This document shows positions 57,401 to 61,238 of a stretch of DNA of 64,000 bases, one piece after another. Origin of the DNA: Liolophura sinensis (Eukaryota; Mollusca; Polyplacophora; Chitonida; Chitonidae); NCBI RefSeq assembly GCF_032854445.1, contig NC_088302.1, positions 48,026,645 through 48,090,644 of the forward strand, in the 5' to 3' direction. Below the pieces are notes generated by a model, which worked only from the letters and a program-made list of their open reading frames with translations, ran no database searches and was not told the origin of the DNA. The position numbers were made by a program, and so were the translations under genes. Numbering within the stretch: position 1 is the first letter of the stretch; each line of letters opens with the position of its first letter.

Positions 57401-58736
57401 GATGAAAATCTGGAAATGTCCAGGTCAATCGATTGTTCTGCTTATTGAAACCGTCACGAAGAAAGAGCAAAAACAAAATATTACAGGATGGTCTCATTTA
57501 CACAAGACTAAATTTTGTTGCTAACACTTGTGAACGCAGCTGATTGTTTGTTTCTTAAATTGATTGTTGTTTAAAATAAAAGACAACAATATACCAAATG
57601 TATACATGCATCGATAATGTGTTCGACACTAAGTTTAAGAAGCATAACTTGTTGTTTTTGCTATAGCTTCGTAAGAATTTGAGATTAAAGGTTGATCTAC
57701 AGAGACACTGACCACGTCAGAGAAAAAATGTCATTGGCCGTTTATGCCTGTTTTCCCGCTCTTCCTAAATAACTTAGATTATATTATTTATTGTCTTTTC
57801 TTTTACATAAATAAATGTGTGCCGTGTTTTCAGGTAGTGTTATCGATCACCCTGTGGAGGTTTAAACCACCCACACTGAATGACTACTCCTACCCAGATA
57901 TTGCTCAGACAGTGGGTTGGGTGATCGCCACAGGTATTGTCTTACCAATACCAGCCGCCATTGTCTACGGCCTATTCACAACTCAAGGCTCGCTAATGCA
58001 GGTATGCTTGGCTTCTCCACTAATGAAACTATTGCCACTTTTGTGTACATTACGACCTAAGATATATCATTGGCCTTAATCTTTATGTTATTATTTATAC
58101 GTAAATTCCAGATCAAGAAAACCCGAACATTAAATCCCAAAAAGTTAAAGATGCATACTTATGACAAAAGGCAAAGAAGGCATAAATAATATTCTTCATA
58201 ACAACAGTGATAGTTAGAATGATTTTTTAAAATAATCATTCCATTTGTGTATTCGAGTATCATATATGTGCCATTCCCTTTAGTGGAGGTGTTATTTTAG
58301 GCCAACAGAATTTCTCTATCTGGTCGAGTGCTTTCAGTATATCATATCTCTTATAGCGCATGCGCAAATCTCTACGATGGCTTTACATTACTAGCAAATT
58401 TTGCACAGAAATCTTGAACAACGCCAAGGTCACTGGAAATCAATGGAGCCAGGAAATGTCGTCAGAAAACACAAATCCTATGTTTCAACATTTGATTTTA
58501 ATATACTTCATCTGACTAACCTAACGAATGCCTATATACTTGTGTTCACATATCATTTTTCATTATTTCACTTTCAGCGCTTCAAGCATTTATCAGCCAT
58601 GAGGTATGACTCTTTTGTAAAACATTCCTGTGATGAATGCAAGGAAAAATCGTACTTCAGTGATCTTCCACTGGATAAGACAGAACTGGAAATGTGCCAT
58701 ATGCTGCCCGATGTTTTCCAAGATGATCGAGCTTGA
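29440..58736 (+). CDS. SLC6-family sodium-dependent transporter (gene-level entry, 13 coding exons)
   Basis: Thirteen exons give about 613 residues, the normal length for SLC6 transporters, which carry amino acids or amine transmitters into cells with Na+ and often Cl-. All twelve membrane segments can be followed: helix 1 in exon 1, helix 3 in exon 3, a long extracellular loop 2 with NGT, NAS and NTT glycosylation sites, helix 6 with FYSLGNGYG, helix 8 with LLAVDSQ, helix 10 with FEGLAIAWVYG. Oddities: exon 3 has one extra base near 33480-33483; helix 1 reads GALWKFP where the family has GNVWRFP; and the intron after exon 9 is over 15 kb because it holds a Polinton. All other exons join in phase. 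Substrate cannot be told. Confidence 0.92.
29641..29664. repeat. (TA)n microsatellite
   Basis: Short AT dinucleotide run just after SLC6 exon 1. A similar run lies at 40528-40550. Confidence 0.9.
30495..30760 (+). repeat. SINE family B copy
   Basis: Shares GTCAGTACAATGTGACTGGG, AGTGGCGGCAGTGCTTTGGC, CCCTGCCACAAGAAGACACA and an ACGACGTTAAACCCCAAGC tail with 25755-26035. Confidence 0.7.
30945..31255 (+). repeat. SINE family B copy, longest
   Basis: Includes a head with GGATCAACCCTGGGTCGAGT (B-box-like), CTTCCTCGCTTGACGTTCAG, CAGTATAATGGCTCGGGCAG, AGCACTAGATAAAAGAGCGG and ACGACGTTAAACCCAAAGCA. Confidence 0.75.
31612..31812 (-). repeat. SINE family A copy
   Basis: TTTATTTGATTGGTGG, CACTTAAGAATATTTCACTT, GCGGCCAG and GGGAGGAAAAACAGGCAGAG blocks; head diverged. 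Confidence 0.7.
32118..32249 (+). CDS. SLC6 coding exon 2 (helix 2)
   Basis: Acceptor TGTTACAG, donor CAAG|GTATGT. Encodes IPLFFLESCIGQYFS, the family's PxFxxExxxGQ motif. Confidence 0.93.
32705..33190. repeat. 44-bp minisatellite split by a SINE
   Basis: Units of GTTTATAACAGAAGGGCATA then GTTCATCAGCGATTCTCCTC at 32705-32800 and again at 33018-33190. The SINE at about 32803-32995 sits between identical unit sequences, so it was inserted into the array. Confidence 0.85.
32803..32995 (-). repeat. SINE family A copy with internal deletion
   Basis: Tail TTTTACGCCATACTCAAGAA, body GCCAGCATTATGGTGGGTGG, head AACCGACTGAGCCACGGAGG. The region between the central domain and the A box is missing. Confidence 0.85.
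33364..33623 (+). pseudogene. SLC6 coding exon 3 with frameshift (helix 3 and loop 2)
   Basis: Acceptor TTTTGGCAG, donor GGAC|GTAAGG. The first half encodes VYYNTLIAWTLYYCV; from about 33483 the homologous reading moves by one base to CGHEWNTEDA and continues with three N-glycosylation sites to the donor. As written the exon has one base too many and meets a TGA at 33492. Confidence 0.85.
34098..34345 (+). repeat. SINE family A copy
   Basis: Nearly full length, with GCGCAACGTAATGACCCAGC, AGCTCATGCTGGCCTCCTTT, CCCGGTTTCCTCCCACC and the AAATATTCTTGAGTACAACG tail ending in (AAAT)n. Confidence 0.85.
34873..35005 (+). CDS. SLC6 coding exon 4 (helix 4)
   Basis: Acceptor TTTGAAG, donor ATT|GTAAGT. 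Encodes GFEFMGTLKWELALAV. Confidence 0.93.
35085..35735. repeat. About 110-bp minisatellite ending in (CATC)n
   Basis: Repeats of CAACCCGTCCATCCATCAAC, AACCGATCAATCAACGTATC and AATTAATCAATGGGTCAATA in SLC6 intron 4, running into (CATC)n at 35690-35722 and ending about 40 bp before exon 5. Confidence 0.88.
35766..35900 (+). CDS. SLC6 coding exon 5 (helix 5)
   Basis: Acceptor TCCTGCAG, donor CAG|GTAAGT. Encodes LPGSLDGVLFYVTPDWDRL, a family hallmark. Confidence 0.95.
36202..36305 (+). CDS. SLC6 coding exon 6 (helix 6)
   Basis: Acceptor TTTTTAG, donor AT|GTGAGT. Encodes FYSLGNGYGAVTTLGSYN, the unwound substrate- and ion-binding helix. Confidence 0.95.
36865..37010 (+). repeat. SINE family B 5' fragment
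   Basis: GGAGACCCCGGGATCAAACA (B-box-like), AAAAATGGCAC and GCTTGGCGCTCAGCACTGAG match the head of the longer family B copies. Confidence 0.6.
37035..37120 (-). repeat. SINE family A fragment
   Basis: TTTTTTTACGCCGTACTCAA and a diverged centre only. Confidence 0.5.
37530..38214 (-). pseudogene. Crypton/KIAA1958-like tyrosine recombinase remnant
   Basis: Minus-strand frames carry EIFRKWQWDRKNF and LYDLLITIQFY (38190-37955), FKLLQDEAFLQLKNTLD, ELLWRRLLGMDTPRKLVDTF with LYLLGLNF (near 37800), and ARGN-free RYNEDTSKANQGGLKPRK near 37640. This is the order of the Crypton-derived DUF3504/KIAA1958-type recombinase domain. Stops and frameshifts break it and the C-terminal HxxR/Tyr part is not seen. 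Sits in SLC6 intron 6. Confidence 0.65.
39340..39503 (+). repeat. SINE family A tail with expanded (AAAT)n
   Basis: TGAAATATTTTTGAGCACGG then about 18 AAAT units, ending 45 bp before SLC6 exon 7. Confidence 0.75.
39549..39673 (+). CDS. SLC6 coding exon 7 (helix 7)
   Basis: Acceptor GTTTTAG, donor CAG|GTAAAC. Encodes IADLLAGIYCGFALFTILGY. Confidence 0.93.
40203..40315 (+). CDS. SLC6 coding exon 8 (helix 8)
   Basis: Acceptor CTCACAG, donor CAG|GTAAAC. Encodes GPGLIFITYP and LFFLTCILLAVDSQ. Confidence 0.95.
40952..41083 (+). CDS. SLC6 coding exon 9 (helix 9)
   Basis: Acceptor TTTTTCAG, donor CAG|GTATGC. Encodes the helix 8-9 link and LVCLAACVGGNLLGLIF. The next exon lies 15 kb away, beyond the Polinton. 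Confidence 0.94.
41519..41524. other. Polinton target-site duplication, left
   Basis: TCCATG immediately before the left terminus. The same six bases follow the right terminus at 56217-56222. Confidence 0.8.
41525..41580. repeat. Polinton left terminal inverted repeat
   Basis: Begins AGTAGTATAGGGAATAGGGG and continues through a C-run and CTCCTTGGGC...CCCCAG, matching the right end in reverse complement for about 55 bases. The C-run at 41551-41563 has changed length. Confidence 0.88.
41581..42380. other. Polinton left arm, non-coding, with hairpins
   Basis: No gene seen. Holds a perfect 13-bp stem CCCTAACGGTGGG (42162-42174) with its complement at 42197-42209, extended by CCAATTAA / TTAATTGG arms, and a 12-bp palindrome GGGCTCGAGCCC at 42269-42280. 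Confidence 0.6.
42381..43098 (-). pseudogene. Polinton conserved membrane protein (broken)
   Basis: ATG at 43098. The N-terminal part is Pro/Ala-rich (three PLAP/PLPP blocks) and ends in a QLESERDLRRAL helix; then comes an in-frame TAG (42865-42867), a Gly/Ala-rich hydrophobic segment GLGLGVAGVGLLTTIIAAPA (42810-42740) and a basic stretch, then a one-base frameshift near 42627, then a charged helical tail to a TGA at 42381. I recognise the layout as a protein commonly found in invertebrate Polintons, function unknown; this is family knowledge, not proven here. The two breaks make it a pseudogene. Confidence 0.6.
43109..43606 (-). CDS. Polinton protein of unknown function
   Basis: ATG at 43606 (MSLQATGVDV), 165 residues, uninterrupted. 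Beta-rich composition with MEGGGYFTLTAAPGVETVRL and SILIFNIILGTASQ, and an acidic C terminus (SPEDDLEYTDV). Its start is about 20 nt after the upstream gene's stop and its stop is 11 nt before the next gene's start. Not recognised; a structural role is possible from position among virion genes. Confidence 0.6.
   Translation of the reverse strand: MSLQATGVDVKKVFNSGASFVSYVPTSACHIPMEGGGYFTLTAAPGVETVRLGAQTVSMAILRINPGSILIFNIILGTASQRRSSMITGLKLKWPAEHDEKELRLMIKLPAQGDPVIRSSLGDIWVFAGGVFNLDEIYLESSIRLRRFRVSSPEDDLEYTDVIDS
43627..43926 (-). CDS. Polinton protein of unknown function
   Basis: ATG at 43926 (MVDAASPRSACLSLSDLADV), 99 residues. Contains a Gly/Ala loop (KKIAGAGGQAE) and an acidic middle. Starts two bases after the stop of the preceding gene. 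No recognised family. Confidence 0.55.
   Translation of the reverse strand: MVDAASPRSACLSLSDLADVSEFELPGQGGKIYAFQFQSGKYNRKKIAGAGGQAEPVTFASLEDVSSTAEQERRSPSEVIEEQKLSLIRFEDHFVPPIG
43929..44589 (-). pseudogene. Polinton structural protein, possibly penton-like minor capsid (broken)
   Basis: ATG at 44589 (MFITLTDILNGAQHTLPH). An in-frame TAG lies at 44491-44493 and a frameshift near 44320. The middle piece contains VPTGYYKVCTLDKD and the C-terminal piece LQELAPILGFSDGM, VFVHLDELSTSENVRI and LTVALLDKDGKC before TAA at 43929. The GYYK block, the LGF block and a beta-rich C terminus resemble the penton-like minor capsid proteins of Polintons and relatives; this is pattern-level inference. Divergent from the gene starting at 44600 with 10 bases between start codons. 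Confidence 0.5.
44600..45853 (+). pseudogene. Polinton conserved protein with C-terminal membrane anchor (broken)
   Basis: ATG at 44600 (MDSEVYRFNREATYKAGAFH). The reading passes through several frames: shifts near 44697, 45085 and 45600. Recognisable stretches are AWNTNPMQFWQNQVNFAVLC with ATTGCGVS (44797-44880), YDERAYERIC (45018), TYVWAVLGAQAQTRARILG (45310-45370), YAGRAVDFVYGIGLYMAPS and a C-terminal hydrophobic anchor TTIVVGGVGIGLLLLW (45797-45845). I recognise it as a protein recurring in invertebrate Polintons, probably structural, function unproven. Its 3' end overlaps that of the minus-strand gene by 27 bp. Confidence 0.6.
45827..47147 (-). pseudogene. Polinton conserved large membrane protein (one frameshift)
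   Basis: Start at 47147 (MFNTKIMADIDIG) or 47129. The first frame runs to 46395, rich in Ala, Glu and Asp with DPSLTPLFRNYTKFERVCDS and EGGLGFIDWKRREQPSFPP; from about 46400 the homologous reading moves frame into a coiled-coil (RIRNLEDEREARLEAASLTG), ERVHTLFREQGITVVSILTA, and at least two hydrophobic segments near the C terminus (IPGIIGSIVSWLLNLLG, NVWALVVAVGGLMLMAV). This layout recurs in Polintons of cnidarians and molluscs as I know them; function unknown. Divergent from the capsid gene with about 25 bases between starts. Confidence 0.65.
47173..48458 (+). pseudogene. Polinton major capsid protein (one frameshift)
   Basis: ATG at 47173 (MDAYGRRLNPFRTPR) chosen because homology starts there and it lies just outside the divergent gene. 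The frame is open to 48213 and shows the Polinton double-jelly-roll capsid pattern: LLVRFPNLGANDVIVPRSVR, NEVMSIDDSDVFHCYSDLW, RFQIPLDFELLDS, YELTFNDYDRVI, FYNPKITKVEVTIEGVPNQP. Near 48204 the reading shifts and continues with FWLDLRPSDDDELHGSGRRV and YLYVIMDAKL to TGA at 48456. The C terminus overlaps the ATPase start by 29 bp, a normal arrangement in these elements. Forms the virion shell in related elements. Confidence 0.88.
48430..49044 (+). CDS. Polinton FtsK/HerA-type packaging ATPase
   Basis: Intact 204-residue frame starting inside the end of the capsid gene. P-loop GQTNCGKR at residues 19-26, where the usual Thr/Ser after Lys is Arg; Walker B LYIIDD at about residues 94-99; sensor-like WVLTQKYNTV and an ARG-containing FREQTRW. 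Position directly after the capsid gene and size match the genome-packaging ATPases of Polintons, which drive DNA into the capsid. It is the longest undamaged core gene in the element, but the P-loop change may abolish ATP hydrolysis. Confidence 0.88.
   Translation: MVDSLARFIDDAHFAIICGQTNCGKRVFVLDLLEGPFRGFFHYIVILCPTLKHNEAYRRRWILSGPEVYCFDPGERLNNCLTAFYRLFEGETTLYIIDDYSALEAMKKKQKMLSFMAFSGRHAKQSVWVLTQKYNTVLKDFREQTRWVALFHCKDRHSFNECLEENHIIEAESEKAEVRQKLKNYPHSKILLMTDTPGTSKIIY
49071..49490 (+). CDS. Polinton small acidic protein downstream of ATPase
   Basis: 139 residues, ATG at 49071, 26 bases after the ATPase stop. N terminus acidic, then three GRSQQP-type repeats, then a conserved-looking block with LGKDVTAAEIDAMSDEDVER and LYSRYEAKFGARMVNGLGGM. 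The TGA at 49488-49490 may be a nonsense mutation: the same frame stays open afterwards with YYCYGKYLAPLTMALTT, which looks like continued protein. I know similar proteins next to Polinton ATPases; function unknown. Confidence 0.6.
   Translation: MDTDELIIDEILGAEEEPGRSQQPGRSQQPDPSQQDDARLLRDMLAALAVGGQAKRYLGKDVTAAEIDAMSDEDVERLYSRYEAKFGARMVNGLGGMFLRSYVRAASWLLLIPPENRPMLMAQLATDPFVEQALSSAGC
49594..50106 (+). CDS. Polinton Lys/Ala-rich membrane protein
   Basis: 170 residues. Start either at 49594 (MIKRN) or the ATG five codons later (MSTTNPEG). A KNPKKVAAGRAGAAGRK segment leads into a helical charged region with EPDSTKEGGD-type repeats, then one hydrophobic segment APLALLGVGSLAVLVLLRVW. Likely a membrane-associated structural protein; not assigned to a family. 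Overlaps the next gene by 20 bp. Confidence 0.55.
   Translation: MIKRNMSTTNPEGPKEAEGVTADSTNDGPAKNPKKVAAGRAGAAGRKAKAEKLKDELREAKAALLGAADSTKKQAKEPDSTKEGGDTDFAKEPVSTKAHHITHWRAPLALLGVGSLAVLVLLRVWCSRYTAHGRGADITPQKDITPQEKNLHLNTRRDPFYIEQHVYSTQ
50087..50329 (+). CDS. Polinton small hydrophobic protein
   Basis: 80 residues, MSTPPSDGKVLVNAAYHAAV then VVSLLATGYARL and DVGMVIADVGLAMFSKELL, two moderately hydrophobic helices. TAA overlaps the next ATG (TAATG). Gene spacing, rather than family recognition, supports it. Confidence 0.6.
   Translation: MSTPPSDGKVLVNAAYHAAVVSLLATGYARLGQMFLKGALPKLDLTPRDVGMVIADVGLAMFSKELLIKQGRLPPNIIQY
50329..50709 (+). CDS. Polinton small protein with membrane and coiled-coil segments
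   Basis: 126 residues: hydrophobic MASIAMMMGGALVNALAFSG, then a charged helix (AVKQLQAAQEKWARKHTERL) likely to form a coiled coil. The last 40 residues look like read-through in a wrong frame, so a late frameshift is possible. Starts on the preceding stop codon. Confidence 0.55.
   Translation: MASIAMMMGGALVNALAFSGSSYMFSMLRSSGVDEERRRHDRAVKQLQAAQEKWARKHTERLDWINDELRRQGHAVQTFRMSTLQSASILGSRTKLLHAAHATHCWAQSHSSPISKCLVKIKNTAR
50706..50777 (+). CDS. Possible 23-residue membrane peptide
   Basis: ATG at 50706 overlapping the previous stop, giving MTFVILGMCVVGGVSYGIA and a short basic end before TAA at 50775. Almost entirely one hydrophobic helix, as short genes in this part of Polintons can be. Weak evidence by length. 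Confidence 0.35.
   Translation: MTFVILGMCVVGGVSYGIAKLTK
50934..51826 (+). pseudogene. Polinton retroviral-type integrase (broken)
   Basis: ATG at 50934. The first frame carries an N-terminal helical region and the catalytic-core start with the first Asp in LTVVDVASRYK (residue 99). A frameshift follows near 51248. The second frame has the second Asp in LLQVDPGREF (GAC at 51350) and the Glu in IVERFNRTL (GAG at 51455), 35 codons apart, so the DD35E triad is complete. A TGA at 51545-51547 breaks the frame before VARLPSVVAALNNE, and a diverged C terminus with DVRYLYHPGELEGG follows. No clear chromodomain is seen. Integrases of this type insert the element with a 6-bp target duplication, as found here. 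Confidence 0.9.
51735..55386 (-). pseudogene. Polinton protein-primed DNA polymerase B (broken)
   Basis: A family B polymerase on the minus strand in at least eight pieces. Order seen: N-terminal coiled segment from ATG 55386; IQGEKKLEFIINGRAIRNL (55130); a Cys/His-rich HFCERCLHDYTREDLLEAHK with following Cys (54290-54240); exonuclease I PFIIYADFEAL (54140); exonuclease II FHNLRGYDGHLLM (53700); motif A YLDANNLYGWAMS (52975); motif B KLINNSVFGKTIEN (52480); motif C TDTDSLL (52185); C terminus DECAGRPIAKYICLRPKMYS (52040). Stops lie at 54219, 53420, 52745, 52189 and 51892, with frameshifts near 55170, 53950 and 52440. The stop at 52189-52191 falls in motif C. The 3' end overlaps the convergent integrase. 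Copies the element's DNA in intact relatives. Confidence 0.93.
55387..55575 (-). promoter_or_regulatory. Repeated upstream element, possible polymerase promoter
   Basis: Two near-copies of a block (on the plus strand CGCCGT(TGTGCAATATTG)TCGTATGC, CTAGTGG, CTCTAATATGAAATTTCGAT and AGCCGCCAG) directly upstream of the polymerase start at 55386. A third lies at 55928-56000. Confidence 0.4.
55576..55776 (-). CDS. Polinton zinc-ribbon protein
   Basis: 66 residues, ATG at 55776, intact. Cysteines at ELCGKS, EYCSFH, PCIRCGRG and LCRACGYHNA form two CxxC pairs plus two single Cys and a His, the pattern of a small zinc ribbon. Lies upstream of the polymerase on the same strand. Nucleic-acid binding is likely; function unproven. 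I know similar small proteins from other Polintons. Confidence 0.65.
   Translation of the reverse strand: MPKSLKNCRWLFIDSTELCGKSGLGEYCSFHLYRLRKGPGNQPCIRCGRGVKNQFRLCRACGYHNA
55790..56000. repeat. Partial duplication of polymerase 5' end and leader
   Basis: Matches 55258-55443: ACCTGTCGAGGA, TGCAATTCTTCCAAGG, GGACCGTGGGT, TAATATGAAATTT. The copy has lost the ATG (CAT to GAT in plus sense) and several bases differ. Confidence 0.8.
56010..56195. repeat. Direct repeat inside the Polinton right end
   Basis: TTTGTTCTGGGAAGGGCCCC and AAGGGGAGGGTGCGCCAGA at 56028-56072 recur at 56158-56195; between them TTTGCCAGGAGGAGGGTG is a further partial unit. Not present at the left end. Confidence 0.8.
56162..56216. 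repeat. Polinton right terminal inverted repeat
   Basis: Ends CCCCTATTCCCTATACTAC, reverse complement of the left terminus. The A/T after it is shared with the target duplication, so the exact end is uncertain by one base. Confidence 0.88.
56217..56222. other. Polinton target-site duplication, right
   Basis: TCCATG, identical to 41519-41524. Confidence 0.8.
56336..56435 (+). CDS. SLC6 coding exon 10 (helix 10)
   Basis: Acceptor TGTTTCAG, donor G|GTGAGT. Encodes GGMYYFQVVDWYS and FEGLAIAWVYG. Its acceptor lies only about 120 bp after the right end of the Polinton. Confidence 0.95.
57157..57266 (+). CDS. SLC6 coding exon 11 (helix 11)
   Basis: Acceptor ATTTTCAG, donor CTG|GTAAAA. Encodes GADNFCENIKEMM and the start of helix 11. 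Confidence 0.93.
57834..58001 (+). CDS. SLC6 coding exon 12 (helix 12)
   Basis: Acceptor TTTTCAG, donor CAG|GTATGC. Encodes YPDIAQTVGWVIATGIVLPI. Confidence 0.94.
58578..58736 (+). CDS. SLC6 coding exon 13 (cytoplasmic tail, stop)
   Basis: Acceptor CTTTCAG. Encodes a charged 52-residue tail ending VFQDDRA and TGA. Confidence 0.88.
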   Translation, partial: RFKHLSAMRYDSFVKHSCDECKEKSYFSDLPLDKTELEMCHMLPDVFQDDRA

Positions 58737-58954
58737 AAATTTCTGCTTTCTCTGAATACACAGAAGTGCACCGATGAAACTCTTGAAACCCCTTCCTGGC
58801 TTGAATCTAAGTGGCACCATTTGTGCACTGGTTTGTTCTATTTTAGTGATACTTCATATTTTACGTATCCAAGTAAGAGTGACGTACCACACAAACATTG
58901 CGGCTTCACGGAAAAGAAAAGCGAAACAATGAAATAGTATTATAATTATCTCCA

Positions 58955-59200
58955 CTTTGTCTGAAACGGTTAGAACGTTGGCTTGCTGGGAATGTCACGG
59001 TTTGGACCAATGGGGTGCGCGGTTTCATGAGATCCGGCTCTTGCTGTTTCGGCTGAGGATTAAGTCAGGTGATTTGTCGGAATGGGCGGTGGTATACTTC
59101 TTGCACGCCGGTTTCCTCCGCCCAAGAAACTCTCCACCATCATATATGCATGGAATTGAAGTATTCTTGAACGTAACGTTAATCGCCAATGCACCTAAAG
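58955..59200 (+). repeat. SINE-like element (variant)
   Basis: GTTAGAACGTTGGCTTGCTG (A-box-like), GGTTTCATGAGATCC (B-box-like), CCGGTTTCCTCCGCCCAAG and the tail GAATTGAAGTATTCTTGAAC. Similar in plan to the unit at 23865. Confidence 0.55.
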
Positions 59201-61238
59201 GTTAGGGTCTTTTGTAGTAATCTGGATTTCTAATATCGTCACCCACTTAAAAACAAAAAAGGAATGGACGTACAAGCTTTGATCAAAAAGTGCTCGATGT
59301 TTAATCTTAATGCCCCTATAGTCATGTGTTAGATCATAAAGTTGAGTATCAGGACATACGCTTATTAGCATTGAATTTTTGCATTCTTTTTTAATTGGCA
59401 ATAAAAGTAATTTCATTGATATGATTGATGCTGTCGGACTTTTTTGATTGGAGAAAAACAGAGAGAACCGCTGGAGAATTATATCAGACCAGGTCCAGTG
59501 CAGAGATATAGGACACGGAGAGTGTGTTTCGAACAGGAGACAATTTCTGTGAGAGGTTACAATGGAAAAGAGAGGATCCTGGTGTCCAGATTCTGCATGC
59601 AATGAGTTAGTGGCACGTTACATTTTCGTGAATGGAGAAGTTGGTCATGTATTCTCTTTTTGACCAGTGATGTCTCAGTGAGTAATTAGGACGTCTGCTG
59701 ATCGTGACATTTTGTCAACTGTATCTTCTAAGCAAATATATGCATGCCTTGTTAGTTTCCATTGTGCGCTTGTCTAGGAAGACAACATAATTAACGACTT
59801 TCAACAACGACCCCTCAACACTTAATATGTTTATAGCACGTCTGGCTATCAACACAAACGACTAAATTATTTTTGGCTTCATTTTTAGCTCAAGATGCCA
59901 TGTGTATACGTCAGAATTGCCATCTATCTGACCCTCGTGTGTAGCGGAGCACATGAATAGCCAATCCAAGCACGGAAACCACTCCGAACTTTACCGATAT
60001 TTACTTTTTGACAAATTGTTATCGAATATCGTCCACGCGCTCACATGAATGGACTCAACCTCATGCCTTATAAATGCTATACCGGACACGATGAAAACAG
60101 CATACTGAAGTTAACATGGGTCATCTAGGACCAACTTTGTTTTTTAGATCTCTGGAAATTACATTAGACTCACAGATTCAATCAGCTTCGTCTACAAAAT
60201 TTACCATACTTTCCCCCTTCGTTTTTATGCAAAAGATATGTCTGTGTTTTTTTCTATCGGCATATCGAACGATTTTACAGTCTGTTTTGGCACACTGCAT
60301 AATGCAGAATGATTTATGTAAATAGAATGAAGGAACCTGATTGGACCGATGTACTAATGTGAGATTTCTGTCCTGTGAAATCAGTAGAAACAAGGGAGCT
60401 AACTTCGAGATTTCAACCGGCTGATCTGCACCTCTACTCGGCACAAGGCTTTAATAGACATTTCCAGATGAGGACACATTTGAGCCCAGCTCCCGCTACT
60501 TGTGTCGTCACGTACCGTAGGGCCTATACCTGGTTAGGTATGTAGGTCTAGAAACAGGTCTAAGGAAAACAAAATCTTCAGTCAAATTTGTTTCTTGCGT
60601 GATGAAGAATTGGATTTTCGTTGATCTAATTTGATTACCGGTAATCCGTTCTTGATAACGAATTAACCTGTAATGAGGATGGATTTATTCCGAATTTTAG
60701 AGGGGAAGCGGAACCAGTTCCTAAGCGGTTGGGGCCTGTCTCAAATTAGGGGAGAGTTCAGGGGTGTCTTGTGAGAAAAACTAGACTGAAGACCTACCAC
60801 CACCTCCAGGTTCCGCGGACCTTGAGGTCGACGAAAATGCTATCCGTCATCAATTGGGAAGAGAATTTCGCGAAGGAGTTTATTTTTGTTGGAGTGTAGG
60901 ATCCCCCCCCCCCCATAAATCTGACCGCCATGATATAAGACAAATATGCCCCTGTTCGATCTACAAAATATCAGATAAATAGAATAATCTAAATCATTAA
61001 ACAAAGGAAAATATTTAATAAAGTCAGAGCTAACAGCTGTCAATCATACGATCATATTTTGTCAGGAGGGACATCTGGCTTGACTGCATGGAACCTGCGC
61101 TGAAAATCAATAACGGAAATAAGGTCTGTTTTATTTAGACAACTTAATGATCTTAAAAAAATATCCCCACTTAAGCTAATGTCAGAGTAAGAAACACCTC
61201 TTTTCAGTTTTATGAAAAACAGGAAAAAAACTAAAACT
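59201..61238. other. No gene recognised
   Basis: AT-rich intergenic DNA downstream of SLC6. Contains a C-run at 60904-60914 and a short diverged SINE-like scrap near 60900; no coding content recognised. Confidence 0.5.
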